Shown: one piece after another, positions 9,482 through 18,064 of the stretch
Numbering within the stretch: the first letter of the stretch is position 1
Layout: every line of letters begins with the position of its first letter
Origin: Treponema sp. UBA3862
Lineage (GTDB): Bacteria; Spirochaetota; Spirochaetia; Treponematales; Treponemataceae
Assembly: GCA_002392405.1 (NCBI GenBank)
Contig: DGGY01000017.1
Location: 1-49,886 of the forward strand
Length of the DNA stretch: 49,886 nt
Direction: 5' to 3'
Program-made: the position numbers and the translations under genes
The notes under the pieces: model-generated
The model's input: the letters and a program-made list of their open reading frames with translations, nothing else
Databases searched by the model: none
Told to the model about the DNA's origin: nothing

Positions 9482-9512
9482 AAATAAAAATGGACCCGTT
9501 TTGCGGATCCAT
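9482..9512 (-). terminator. Hairpin plus U-tract in the rimP leader (attenuator or rluA-type gene terminator)
   Basis: On the minus strand ATGGATCCG pairs with CGGGTCCAT (nine pairs, one G-U) around a four-base A loop, followed at once by TTTTTATTT. It looks like an intrinsic terminator. It follows the pseudouridine synthase stop by about 50 bases, but it also lies downstream of the strong promoter at 9541-9569 and 19 bases before the rimP ATG. It can therefore terminate the rimP operon leader as well. Confidence 0.7.
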
Positions 9513-9540
9513 TAAAATATTTCTATTAAAATGTTAAGTA

Positions 9541-9569
9541 AATATACTGCCTGAGACAGATTATGTCAA
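9541..9569 (-). promoter_or_regulatory. Predicted sigma-70 promoter of the rimP-nusA-infB operon
   Basis: On the minus strand TTGACA (9564-9569) is followed after exactly 17 bases by TATATT (9541-9546), a near-consensus housekeeping promoter. The -35 box includes the last two sense codons (TTG ACA) of the upstream pseudouridine synthase gene. The predicted start, near 9534, gives a leader of about 70 bases before rimP, which contains the hairpin at 9482-9512. Confidence 0.7.
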
Positions 9570-10283
9570 TAATTGAACTGCGTTTTTCATATGCTCAGGA
9601 AGCTCTGTTTCAAAAACCATCTGCTTTCCATCAAGCGGCAGGGTAAGTTTTGTAGACGCAAGACAGAGTTTTTTTATTTTCAGCGGGCGGGCAGCTTTGT
9701 TCAGTTTAAAATTTCCGTGCTTATCATCTTCGATAATCGGACAGAGGGCTTTTGCCAGATGAATACGGATCTGATGCATTCTTCCGGTTCCCAGAGTAAG
9801 GTGAAGAAGGCTTATTGTAATTCTCCTGGTATTCTGACTTTCTTCTGATGCAGGTGACTGAGGATTATTTTCTGAAAATCTTTCAGGGATTTCAATTTCT
9901 TTTGACTTAATTACTTCAAACTGTGTAACTGCAGAAAGTTCCCTTCCGCCTTTTACCACGCTGTCCTTTAAGGTTCCTTTAGTACATTCTTTACCTGAAA
10001 CAAAAGGCTTCCCGAAACACAATGCGGTATACTCTTTTTTTACCTGTTTTCCTGCAATAAGATTTATCCATTTTTTTGCGGCAGGTGCAGATTTTGCAGC
10101 CACCATAAGTCCGCTTGTTTCTTTATCAAGCCTGTGCACAAGGTAGATTTTATAGCCGAGCTGTTTTGACAGTTCTTCATCAAGAGGATGTGCAATACCG
10201 CTCCCGCCCTGCACGCTTACACCGCATTCTTTATTTATTACGAGAATCTCATCGTTCTGCCAGATTATCTGTATTTTTTTCAT
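9561..10283 (-). CDS. RluA-family RNA pseudouridine synthase
   Basis: A 240-residue protein of the RluA/RluC/RluD pseudouridine synthase family. The motif HRLDKETSGL carries the catalytic Asp at residue 53, and RMHQIRIHLA near residue 165 is the second family signature. It should isomerise specific uridines in rRNA or tRNA; the target cannot be told from sequence. There is no N-terminal S4 domain, so it is a short form. I prefer ATG 10283 to the TTG at 10322, because the family begins close to the QNDEILVINK segment. No Shine-Dalgarno is visible; a TATTAT box ends six bases before the ATG. The 3' end carries the promoter of the rimP operon. Confidence 0.88.
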   Translation of the reverse strand: MKKIQIIWQNDEILVINKECGVSVQGGSGIAHPLDEELSKQLGYKIYLVHRLDKETSGLMVAAKSAPAAKKWINLIAGKQVKKEYTALCFGKPFVSGKECTKGTLKDSVVKGGRELSAVTQFEVIKSKEIEIPERFSENNPQSPASEESQNTRRITISLLHLTLGTGRMHQIRIHLAKALCPIIEDDKHGNFKLNKAARPLKIKKLCLASTKLTLPLDGKQMVFETELPEHMKNAVQLLT

Positions 10284-10405
10284 CGCTTTATAATATACCT
10301 TTTTAAAGTTTATTAAAACCAAAGACCGTATTAAAATGTTATAAAGATAGAACTCAGGAAGGCGCCCGCCGGCTCACTTTTTTTAAGTTTTTAATGGAGA
10401 ACAAA

Positions 10406-11605
10406 ATGATATTTTTTAAAAGAAACATAACATCTGCATTTTTATTGATTTCAGCATTTTTTTTCACATCAATTAAGGCTGAAGCCGAATGCATATCAAG
10501 CGATATTTTCAATTACACAATAGATTTTCCTGAAATGTTTGAAATCCAGGACTGTACAGAAGATGAACGCTCAATTCTTTTTAAGCATAAACTTCTTGCA
10601 GTTCAGGCTGTAATAAGAATCTGGGATGAAGCATCCTATAAAAACTCTCAGGAAGCCTTAAAAGACACCTTAAAAAAACTCAGCGCTGAAGGAGAAGTTT
10701 CAGCGGTAAAATGGCGCAATACTGACTGTGCAGTTTCAAAATTATCAATAAGTGAAAAAGCACTTGGAGAAAAAATGAGCGGCTGGGGAGTAAGCATTCC
10801 CCTTCCAAAAACAAAAGACTGGTTTACCATGCTCAGTTTTGCACCGGCTGACAAAGCCTTCGACTGTGAGCAGTTCATTCTTTCCCTTCTTGACAGCATC
10901 ATGATTGACAGGGGAAGCAAGGCAGGACCGGGGCTCATTACAACCTTTGCATTTCCTCAGTCCCAGGAGAAAAAAATCACCCTCAATATAGCAGGTAAAA
11001 AAATACAGACAAAAATCGATAAAGATGCCGCAGAAGCAAATCAGTTTGTAGTTGACCGTGAATTTGCAGTATTTTCGCTTTTTGTAAACCAGGACTGCTG
11101 GAAAGAAGCCTGGCAGCGCTTTTACAGAATGATTGCAAAAGATGCCATGGGACGGGTAAAAACTGCCGCTTTTGACATTTCAAGTGCCTTAAGTGAGCTC
11201 TCACAAAAAAATGACAGTGAAAATCCAGACGCCGCCCTTGCCCAGCTGCTTTTAACCTGGGTACAGGGCTTTAATTACGAAAGGCCTTCTGCCACACCTG
11301 ACAGGGCGGACTTTACAAACATCCCTGACACCTTAACAGGAAAAGGCTCTGACTGCGACAGCCGTTCAATGCTTTTAATGGTTTTGTATAAAAATCTCGG
11401 GATGGATGCAGTAATGTTTATAAGCGTAGACTATTCACACGCAATGGCAGGAATCTGTCTCGAAGGAAAACAGGGACAGACCTTTACCCTCGACTCAAAA
11501 GATTATCTTTTCGGGGAAACAACAGCAAAGGACATAACTTTCGGAATGCTGCCGGCTGACATGCAGGACAGAAGCAAATGGATTCCTGTTGAACTGTACA
11601 ATTAG
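10406..11605 (+). CDS. Secreted protein with transglutaminase-like catalytic triad
   Basis: A 399-residue protein with a signal peptide (basic start, hydrophobic stretch to about residue 24, AEA-type cleavage site). The C-terminal 90 residues show a transglutaminase/protease-like fold signature: Cys317 in GSDCDSRSMLL, His345 in SHAMAGI and Asp363 in FTLDSKD. This is the spacing of bacterial transglutaminase-like cysteine proteases or amidases. The region before it matches no family I recognise. The start is ATG 10406, because GGAG lies six bases upstream; the ATG at 10394 lacks a site. It probably acts in the periplasm or envelope. It is monocistronic, convergent with the HTH-EIIA gene. Confidence 0.75.
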   Translation: MIFFKRNITSAFLLISAFFFTSIKAEAECISSDIFNYTIDFPEMFEIQDCTEDERSILFKHKLLAVQAVIRIWDEASYKNSQEALKDTLKKLSAEGEVSAVKWRNTDCAVSKLSISEKALGEKMSGWGVSIPLPKTKDWFTMLSFAPADKAFDCEQFILSLLDSIMIDRGSKAGPGLITTFAFPQSQEKKITLNIAGKKIQTKIDKDAAEANQFVVDREFAVFSLFVNQDCWKEAWQRFYRMIAKDAMGRVKTAAFDISSALSELSQKNDSENPDAALAQLLLTWVQGFNYERPSATPDRADFTNIPDTLTGKGSDCDSRSMLLMVLYKNLGMDAVMFISVDYSHAMAGICLEGKQGQTFTLDSKDYLFGETTAKDITFGMLPADMQDRSKWIPVELYN

Positions 11606-11632
11606 TTTGATATTCGGGTTTCACTTTTGCTC

Positions 11633-11659
11633 AAAAAAAAATCATGCTCCCGGCGGGAA
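11633..11659 (-). terminator. Probable terminator of the HTH-EIIA gene
   Basis: On the minus strand a short GC-rich hairpin (TTCCC-GCC-GGGAG) is followed after a few bases by nine consecutive T. It lies 27 bases after the stop of the HTH-EIIA gene, in the convergent gap with the transglutaminase-like gene. The stem is short, so this is moderately supported. Confidence 0.5.
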
Positions 11660-11685
11660 TTACAGGGATGCAATTATTAACTCAA

Positions 11686-12339
11686 TTAGTCTTCTGACGT
11701 TAAAAGTTCGTATACTTCTTCTGAAGTTGACGCACTCAGGAGTTTGTCCCTTAAATCTTTTTCCTTAAGCTTTGAACTAAAGAAACTCAATGTCTGAAGA
11801 TAATATGTATGCTGGTTATATGCGGCAGCAATCATAATGAGAATGCGTACAGGAATTTCATCAATTGACTGATAGTCAATAATATTTTTCTTACAGATTC
11901 CGACGCTCATTACAAGATCAGTAACTGAAGAAAGGCGTACATGAGGAATAGCAATGCCGCGGCCGATTGCGGTTGACATGAGCTCTTCACGCTTTAAGAT
12001 TTCTGTTACCAGTTCATCCTTGTATTTAACCTGCGGAGCTGTACTTAAATTATTTGCAAGTTCAACAAGTGCATCTCTTTTTGTTGTATGTTCAATAAAA
12101 ACAATGCGGTCCGGAGAGAGAATATTCTTTACGATAACCTCCGGTGAAACTTCTTCCTTTTTCTGGTTAGATGAAAGGCGTTCATTTACCCACTTTTCAA
12201 TCTCGGATTTTTTAAAACGCCATACAGTTCCAATCTTTCCAGATGGAATTTCACCTTTCTGAGCCCAGTCATAAACAGTGCGTTCTGAAACTCTAAGGTA
12301 TTTTGCTACTTCTTCAATTGTAAGGATATCGTCTTCCAC
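11686..12339 (-). CDS. HTH (excisionase/MerR-type) domain fused to PTS EIIA(Ntr) domain
   Basis: A 217-residue two-domain regulator. Residues about 4-55 form a helix-turn-helix of the excisionase/MerR type (LTIEEVAKYLRVSERTVYDW, then WRF). Residues about 68-215 are an EIIA domain of the fructose/nitrogen class, with the phospho-acceptor His133 in RGIAIPHVRL. Such proteins receive phosphate from HPr or NPr in the phosphotransferase system and here presumably couple that state to DNA binding. Similar PtsN-type proteins occur in treponemes, which often lack complete sugar-transport PTS. The start is GTG with AGAGGG eight bases upstream. It has its own promoter (12376-12404). Confidence 0.88.
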   Translation of the reverse strand: MEDDILTIEEVAKYLRVSERTVYDWAQKGEIPSGKIGTVWRFKKSEIEKWVNERLSSNQKKEEVSPEVIVKNILSPDRIVFIEHTTKRDALVELANNLSTAPQVKYKDELVTEILKREELMSTAIGRGIAIPHVRLSSVTDLVMSVGICKKNIIDYQSIDEIPVRILIMIAAAYNQHTYYLQTLSFFSSKLKEKDLRDKLLSASTSEEVYELLTSED

Positions 12340-12375
12340 TTAAAAATCCCTCTTTTTTTTAATCTATCTTAGAAT

Positions 12376-12404
12376 ATTTTGCATTTAACACTGTTATTTG
12401 TCAA
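12376..12404 (-). promoter_or_regulatory. Predicted promoter of the HTH-EIIA gene
   Basis: On the minus strand TTGACA (12399-12404) is spaced 17 bases from CAAAAT (12376-12381). The -35 box is consensus and the -10 box matches at four of six positions. It lies 37 bases upstream of the GTG start and back to back with the promoter of the plus-strand gene at 12451. Confidence 0.55.
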
Positions 12405-12416
12405 GCAATAACATTC

Positions 12417-12443
12417 TTGACCTTCGGATTTTTACAATATACT
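12417..12443 (+). promoter_or_regulatory. Predicted promoter of the propeller-like protein gene
   Basis: TTGACC (12417-12422) and TATACT (12438-12443) are separated by 15 bases, a short spacer; TTCTTG at 12414-12419 gives 18. The -10 box ends seven bases before the ATG at 12451, so transcription would start at or next to the start codon, and no Shine-Dalgarno is present. This fits a leaderless message. Confidence 0.45.
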
Positions 12444-12450
12444 ATAAATT

Positions 12451-13515
12451 ATGGCAAAAAAAGTTAATCCTTTAATCTGTATCTGCGCCGCTGCCGCACT
12501 CATCTATATTTTCTTTGCAGCACTTCCGCTTTCAAAAGAACTCCACTTTACAACACAATGGACCGTTGACTGTACAAAAGATTCTCCGGAAGAAACCACA
12601 CCTTCAGAAGAAGACCTGATACCGTTCAAATTAGGTCAGACAGCAGGCTACTTTACAAAAGAAGGCACTGTAAAATCAGTTTTTACATTTCCATATAAAG
12701 CAGCAGTCTCAGCTTATGACAGGGCTGTTTACGGCACAAACGATGATTCAATCGAAATAATTTCCAACCTCGGAAAATCCAAAGGCTTTATTAAACAAAG
12801 CGGCTTTCCTTTCTTTCAGGAAAACAGAAAATACTTAATGCTCCCGGGCGGTCAGAGTTTTTCTGCTTTAAGCGATACAGGAGAGGTTTTATGGACTTTT
12901 GAAAACTATGTTCCTGTCACAGCCTTTTCTTCATCAGACGGCGGAACAATTGCCGGCTATGCTGACGGAAGCGTTTACATTTTTGACAATAACGGAACGG
13001 TTTCTCAGAATTACATGCCGTCCGGAAGTGATTATCAGGTAATTTTAGGGGCTGCACTTTCAAAAGACGGCAGCTTAAGCGCCTGTGTATGTGGTCAGGA
13101 AAAGCAGCGCTTTATTCTTGCAAAAAAAGAAAAAGGACACTCTCCGGTTATCTACAATGAATACCTTGAGAAACAGACAAACAGACAGGTTCTTATTAAA
13201 TTTTCAATGGATGAAAGCCGCTGTTATTTTGCACATAAAGATGCACTTGGAATTGTTAATATCAGACAGCGCAAATCAAAGCACATTCCTGTAAAGGGAA
13301 CAATTCTTTCAATTCAGGAAACAGCCGGCACAAAAAATGTTTTTATTTTAAGTCATGATAAAGAACGCTATTATGTCAGTGTTCTTGAAAACCAGGATAT
13401 CTACAGCGGAAACTTTTCATTTACTGCTGACAGCGCATTTATAACAGTAAAAGACGATTCACTTTTTGTTGGAAAAAATTCTACAATTTCGCGCATTGAC
13501 ATTTCAAAAAAATAG
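12451..13515 (+). CDS. Membrane-anchored beta-propeller-like protein, function unknown
   Basis: A 354-residue protein with one N-terminal hydrophobic segment (about residues 7-28), which acts as an uncleaved anchor or signal peptide, then an exported region. That region has repeated short strands with Gly-Asp/Asp-Gly turns (DTGEVLWTFENY, YADGSVYIFDNNG, SKDGSLSACVCG), which suggest a PQQ- or WD-type beta-propeller. I recognise no enzyme motif. It is the first gene of a plus-strand run leading into a degenerate LytM protein and two phosphohexomutases. The tight spacing to the next gene (13 bases) suggests a joint envelope role. Confidence 0.65.
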   Translation: MAKKVNPLICICAAAALIYIFFAALPLSKELHFTTQWTVDCTKDSPEETTPSEEDLIPFKLGQTAGYFTKEGTVKSVFTFPYKAAVSAYDRAVYGTNDDSIEIISNLGKSKGFIKQSGFPFFQENRKYLMLPGGQSFSALSDTGEVLWTFENYVPVTAFSSSDGGTIAGYADGSVYIFDNNGTVSQNYMPSGSDYQVILGAALSKDGSLSACVCGQEKQRFILAKKEKGHSPVIYNEYLEKQTNRQVLIKFSMDESRCYFAHKDALGIVNIRQRKSKHIPVKGTILSIQETAGTKNVFILSHDKERYYVSVLENQDIYSGNFSFTADSAFITVKDDSLFVGKNSTISRIDISKK

Positions 13516-13528
13516 GACGGCACAGAAT

Positions 13529-14392
13529 ATGAAAAAGATTACGGCATTTACACTTACAGCATTATTTTCAGCAGCAATTGTTTTTTCATTTGACTGGCCT
13601 CAGAAAGAAATTAAATCAGATTCTTTCCATACCTATTTTGGTCAGAAACGCGGCGGTCAGATCAGCCCTTCCCTGGTGTTTACTGAAAGCGATATCATAA
13701 AAACATCAGGCGAAGGATATGTTACTGCTGTTTTAAGTGAACACGATGAAGAAAGCGGCCTTTTTGAAAGCACTCTCGGAAATGCAGTCATCACTGTACA
13801 CAAAGATTCGCTCATGACAGTCTACGCAAACTTAAGCAGCGAAGAACAGGAAGCACGCTACAAATTAACAAAAGTGACTGACGGTCAGCCTCTGGGCACC
13901 TGCGGTATTTCAGGCTGGCAGGAAGGAAATGCTCTACTTGAATTTCAGGTTATCGATTTAAAAGCAAAAACCCTCGTAAACCCGCGTGTTCTCATGCCCC
14001 GCTTCGGAAATGAACTTCCGCTCACTATTACAAATGTAACTGCAGTAAACAAAAACGGAACAATTTTTGATTTAAATACACAGAAACATCTTGCTTCAGG
14101 TACTTATCTTATTTACAGGGACCGCCAGCCAAAAGCTATGCCGTATAAATCCACAGTCCTTATAAACGGAGCAGAAGCGGATTCATTGACCTGGGATACT
14201 TTAATCCAGAAAGACGGGAAAATCTGCACACAGGGAAGAAAAAATTACCCTTATTCTTTAATCTACCCGGATAAATCAAGACAGCTCGTTGCTGAGGTAA
14301 ACATTCCTAAGGGAAGAAATAAAATCTCCCTGGTTTTAAAAGACATTCTTGGAAAAGAAAAGACACTCACTTACACAATAGATGCGTTCTAA
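13529..14392 (+). CDS. Exported protein with degenerate LytM (M23-like) domain
   Basis: A 287-residue protein with a cleavable signal peptide (about residues 1-20). Residues about 50-155 follow the LytM/M23 plan: a GEGYVTAV strand, LGNAVITVHK, a YANL segment, then GQPLGTCGISGW and the last strand LLEFQVID. The zinc ligands are not in place: the last strand has EFQV where active enzymes have an HxH. It is therefore probably a binding or regulatory domain, as in NlpD or EnvC, which activate cell-wall amidases. The start is the ATG at 13529 with AGGA upstream; an earlier start at 13466 would run through the previous gene and lacks a signal peptide context. Confidence 0.7.
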   Translation: MKKITAFTLTALFSAAIVFSFDWPQKEIKSDSFHTYFGQKRGGQISPSLVFTESDIIKTSGEGYVTAVLSEHDEESGLFESTLGNAVITVHKDSLMTVYANLSSEEQEARYKLTKVTDGQPLGTCGISGWQEGNALLEFQVIDLKAKTLVNPRVLMPRFGNELPLTITNVTAVNKNGTIFDLNTQKHLASGTYLIYRDRQPKAMPYKSTVLINGAEADSLTWDTLIQKDGKICTQGRKNYPYSLIYPDKSRQLVAEVNIPKGRNKISLVLKDILGKEKTLTYTIDAF

Positions 14393-14423
14393 AAGTTAAT
14401 TCAAAAAAGGAAATAAACCTTGT

Positions 14424-16211
14424 ATGAAACATAATATGATAACTTCTGCTTCCGGCTGGCGAAAAGTTTTCGCGGTTTCAGGCAATGAAGAAGATACCTC
14501 AGCAGAAATCGGAGAAGAAAACAGAGCAGTTTCAGCCCTTGCAGCTTTAACTTTCGCCGAATACATGCTGTCTAAAAAAAGCAGCGTAAAACTTGCAGTC
14601 GGAATGGACACCCGTCCCACAGGCATGGAAATCTGCACACAGGTCATAAAGGCCCTGCTTGCAAAAAATATAGAAGTTCTTTTCTGTGGAATTACAGCAG
14701 CACCTGAAATAATGGCTTTTGCCAGAGATGCAGACGGTTTTGTATATATTTCAGCAAGTCATAATCCGATTGGCCATAACGGCATCAAATTCGGTCTCAA
14801 TGACGGCGGAGTGCTCAACGCACAGGAAAATGCACTTTTAACGCAGAGTTTTAATGATAAATGTGAGGATGAAAATGCCCTGAAGAATGCAGAAAAACTT
14901 ATTTCTTCCTGCCCTCAAAAATTATTTGAAAAAACTTTAAGCGAAAGTCCTTCTGTAAAAGAATCAGCCCTTAAAAGCTATAAAAACTTTCTCAAACACG
15001 CTGTCTGGGACACAAAAGATACAGACACTCAGAAAGAACTTACCGCAATAATAAAAAAGGCACTTAACGAAACTCCTGTTGAAATCATTGCAGACATGAA
15101 CGGCTCTGCCAGAACAAAATCAATAGATATTGACTTCTTAAACGAATGTTCAATCCGCCTCAATACAATCAACGCTGAGGCAGGAAAAATTGCACATGAA
15201 ATAATTCCTGAGCCTGAAAACCTTGTTTACTGTGCCCGCGAAATGGAAAGATTACAGCAGCAGGGAAACAAAGCCTGTATTTTAGGTTACATGCCCGACT
15301 GCGACGGTGACAGGGGAAACATTGTTTACTGGGATAAAAAAACAGCTTCAGCACAGGTGTTGAAAGCACAGGAAGTTTTTGCCCTCTCAGTTCTTGCAGA
15401 AACAGCTTTTTCAATCTGGTCTGGAAACAAATCTGAAACAGCAGTCTGCGTGAACTGTCCTACTTCAATGCGCATCGAAGAAATTGCAAAAGCATTCGGT
15501 GCACAAGTTTTCAGGGCAGAAGTCGGAGAAGCAAACGTTGTAAACCTTGCAAGAGAAAAGCGAAATGAAGGCTGGACAGTAAGAATTTTAGGAGAAGGCT
15601 CAAACGGAGGAAACATTACTCATCCATCTGCAGTCCGTGACCCTTTATGCACCATTTCAGCACTTCTTAAACTTCTTCTGATAAGGGACGAAGAAACTCC
15701 TGCAGGCTTAAAAAAGGGGCTTTTCCATCTGTGGTGTACTGCAAGCGGCCAGGAAGAAAAATTTAACTGCAATGCAGGTTTACGTGATATAATAAATACA
15801 CTGCCTGATTATGTTACAACCGGAGTTTCTGAAGAACGGGCTGTATTAAAAATCAGGACAGAAGATCATTCAGTTTTAAAAGCACGTTTTCAGAAGATTT
15901 TTGAAAAAGAGTGGCAGAATAAAAAAACTGAATTAAAATCAAAATATGGAATAACTTCCTGGGAAGCCGTAAAAACAAACGGAATAAAGGAAGTCAGAAA
16001 TATAAGTGACTTTTCACAAAGTGCAAAAGGCGGCTTAAAGATTATCTTTAAGGATGATGCTTCAAAACCGCTTGCCTTCATATGGATGAGGGGAAGCGGT
16101 ACAGAAAAAGTATTCCGCGTTATGTGCGATGTAAAAGGCAATAAAAAAGAAGAGGAAGCAGAACTTCTTGAATGGGAACGTCAGATGATTCTTGCTGCAG
16201 ATAAACAATAA
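14424..16211 (+). CDS. Phosphohexomutase-family protein (phosphoglucomutase/phosphomannomutase)
   Basis: A 595-residue member of the alpha-D-phosphohexomutase superfamily with all four signature sites: the phosphoserine loop ISASHNP (Ser112), the metal loop DCDGDR (Asp292, 294, 296), the sugar-specificity loop GEGSNGG (390-396) and the phosphate-binding loop RGSGTE (556-561). The enzyme moves phosphate between C6 and C1 of a hexose. It is only distantly like the next gene, and the substrate is not clear. A weak ribosome-binding site (AAGGA, 12 bases) precedes the ATG. It lies 31 bases after the LytM-like gene and 13 before the second mutase. Confidence 0.85.
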   Translation: MKHNMITSASGWRKVFAVSGNEEDTSAEIGEENRAVSALAALTFAEYMLSKKSSVKLAVGMDTRPTGMEICTQVIKALLAKNIEVLFCGITAAPEIMAFARDADGFVYISASHNPIGHNGIKFGLNDGGVLNAQENALLTQSFNDKCEDENALKNAEKLISSCPQKLFEKTLSESPSVKESALKSYKNFLKHAVWDTKDTDTQKELTAIIKKALNETPVEIIADMNGSARTKSIDIDFLNECSIRLNTINAEAGKIAHEIIPEPENLVYCAREMERLQQQGNKACILGYMPDCDGDRGNIVYWDKKTASAQVLKAQEVFALSVLAETAFSIWSGNKSETAVCVNCPTSMRIEEIAKAFGAQVFRAEVGEANVVNLAREKRNEGWTVRILGEGSNGGNITHPSAVRDPLCTISALLKLLLIRDEETPAGLKKGLFHLWCTASGQEEKFNCNAGLRDIINTLPDYVTTGVSEERAVLKIRTEDHSVLKARFQKIFEKEWQNKKTELKSKYGITSWEAVKTNGIKEVRNISDFSQSAKGGLKIIFKDDASKPLAFIWMRGSGTEKVFRVMCDVKGNKKEEEAELLEWERQMILAADKQ

Positions 16212-16224
16212 GAAGGAGACATAA

Positions 16225-17991
16225 ATGGAAAAAGACGAAATTCTTTCACGTGCGAAAAAATACATCGCCGAAGAAAAAGATGAGCGTTTCAGAAAAGAAG
16301 TTGAAGAGCTCATTGCAAAAGACGATATAAAAGAACTTGAGGACAGGTTCTATCAGACACTTGAATTCGGTACAGGCGGCTTACGCGGAATAATGGGCGG
16401 CGGCACAAACCGCATGAACACCCTGGAAATCAATCTTGCAACCCAGGGTCTTGCAAACTATGTATTAAAGGCTTTCCCAAAAGAAGCAGCAGCAGGAACA
16501 TTAAGCGCTGTTGTTGCCTATGATTCACGCAAAAACTCAGATGTTTTCGCACAGGCAACAGCCCTTATTTTTGCAGCAAACGGAATCAAGGCATATCTTT
16601 TTACTGGACTCCGCCCTACTCCGGAACTTTCTTTTGCAATCCGCGAATTAAAGGCTCAGACAGGCGTTGTAGTAACTGCAAGCCACAACCCGCCGCAGTA
16701 CAACGGCTACAAGGCATACTGGGACAACGGTGCTCAGGTTATTGAACCTCATGATGTGGGCATTATCGATGAAGTTAATGCCGTAAAAGAAGTTAAAACA
16801 ATTTCTAAAGAAGAAGCACTTAAATCAGGAAAACTTGTTTTAATCGACAAAGAAATCGATGAAAAATTCTGGGCAATGTGTAAGGCACAGCTTTTCCGCC
16901 CTGAACTCATAAAAGAAAAAGCATCATCAGTAAAAATCGTATACACACCACTCCACGGAACAGGCGCAATGCATGTAGAAAAGGTTCTCGGAGACCTGGG
17001 ACTTAAAGTAATTACAGTGCCACAGCAGAGAGAACCGGACGGAGCCTTCCCGACTGTAGAAAAGCCGAATCCAGAGGAAGCACCAGCATTAAAGCTTTCT
17101 GTTGAACTTGGAGAAAAAGAAAAAGCTGACTGTGTAATGGCTACTGACCCTGATGCTGACCGCTTCGGTACAGCCTTCCCTGGAAAAGACGGAAAATTCG
17201 TTTTAGTTTCAGGAAACCAGATGGGTGCCCTTCTTTGTGAATATGTACTTTTAAGCCGCAAAGAACTTGGAAAAATGCCTTCAAACCCGGCAGCAATCCG
17301 TTCAATCGTAACATCACCGTTCTGCGATTACATCTGTAAAAAATACGGCGTAAAGATGCATGAATGTCTGACAGGCTTTAAGTGGATTGCCGCAGTAGAA
17401 GATGATTTTGAAAAAGACAAAAGCGAAAACTATGTATTCGGTCTTGAAGAATCATACGGCTACAAAGTTGAAAAAGAAGTAATGGATAAAGACGGTGTTT
17501 CCGCTGCCGCAATGTGTGCAGAAATGACTCTTTACTGGGCTTCAAAAGGAAAATCAATTCTTGAACATCTTGACGACATGTGGAAAGAATACGGCTTCTT
17601 TGAAGACCGTGCAATTTCACAGAACTTCCCTGGTTCTGCCGGAAAAGAAACAATGGCCGGAATTATGGCTAAACTTCGTAAAGACGGCTTAAAAACTCTC
17701 GGCGGCAAAAAAGTTCTTGAAATCCGCGACATTCAGGAAAGCGTTTCTTACAATCCTGCAAAAGCTGATGCAAAAACAAAAATCAATCTGCCTAAATCAA
17801 ATGTACTTCAGTTTATTCTTGAAGGGGGAACAATTGTTTCAGCCCGCCCGTCAGGAACAGAACCTAAAATCAAGTTCTATATCAATGCAAGGACAGAAGT
17901 TACATCGGGACTTGATGAGGCTAAAAAACTTTCAGGTGAATGCTGCGACGCAATCACAAAAGAAATCAAGGCAGTGCTTGAAAAAGCTTAG
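16225..17991 (+). CDS. Phospho-sugar mutase, PGM2/PgcA type
   Basis: A 588-residue phosphoglucomutase/phosphomannomutase of the long PGM2-like class. Motifs: FGTGGLRGIMGGG near residue 48, the TASHNP phosphoserine loop (Ser153), the metal loop DPDADR (308-313), the sugar loop EESYG (408-412) and the RPSGTEPK phosphate loop near 545. It interconverts glucose 1- and 6-phosphate (possibly mannose phosphates), linking glycolysis with glycan and UDP-glucose synthesis. GAAGGAG lies six bases before the ATG. It is the last gene of the plus-strand run, ended by a strong terminator at 18019-18059. Confidence 0.92.
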   Translation: MEKDEILSRAKKYIAEEKDERFRKEVEELIAKDDIKELEDRFYQTLEFGTGGLRGIMGGGTNRMNTLEINLATQGLANYVLKAFPKEAAAGTLSAVVAYDSRKNSDVFAQATALIFAANGIKAYLFTGLRPTPELSFAIRELKAQTGVVVTASHNPPQYNGYKAYWDNGAQVIEPHDVGIIDEVNAVKEVKTISKEEALKSGKLVLIDKEIDEKFWAMCKAQLFRPELIKEKASSVKIVYTPLHGTGAMHVEKVLGDLGLKVITVPQQREPDGAFPTVEKPNPEEAPALKLSVELGEKEKADCVMATDPDADRFGTAFPGKDGKFVLVSGNQMGALLCEYVLLSRKELGKMPSNPAAIRSIVTSPFCDYICKKYGVKMHECLTGFKWIAAVEDDFEKDKSENYVFGLEESYGYKVEKEVMDKDGVSAAAMCAEMTLYWASKGKSILEHLDDMWKEYGFFEDRAISQNFPGSAGKETMAGIMAKLRKDGLKTLGGKKVLEIRDIQESVSYNPAKADAKTKINLPKSNVLQFILEGGTIVSARPSGTEPKIKFYINARTEVTSGLDEAKKLSGECCDAITKEIKAVLEKA

Positions 17992-18018
17992 ACTGAAATC
18001 CGCTTAAAAACAAATAAA

Positions 18019-18059
18019 GGCTGTCAGAAAGGACAAACTCTCTGACGGCCGATTTTTTT
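18019..18059 (+). terminator. Rho-independent terminator after the phosphomutase genes
   Basis: GGCTGTCAGA (18019-18028) pairs with TCTGACGGCC (18041-18050), ten pairs with one G-U, around a 12-base loop, followed by a run of seven T. It is a strong intrinsic terminator. Its T-tract ends only five bases before the ATG of the exonuclease gene. Confidence 0.9.
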
Positions 18060-18064
18060 ATAAG

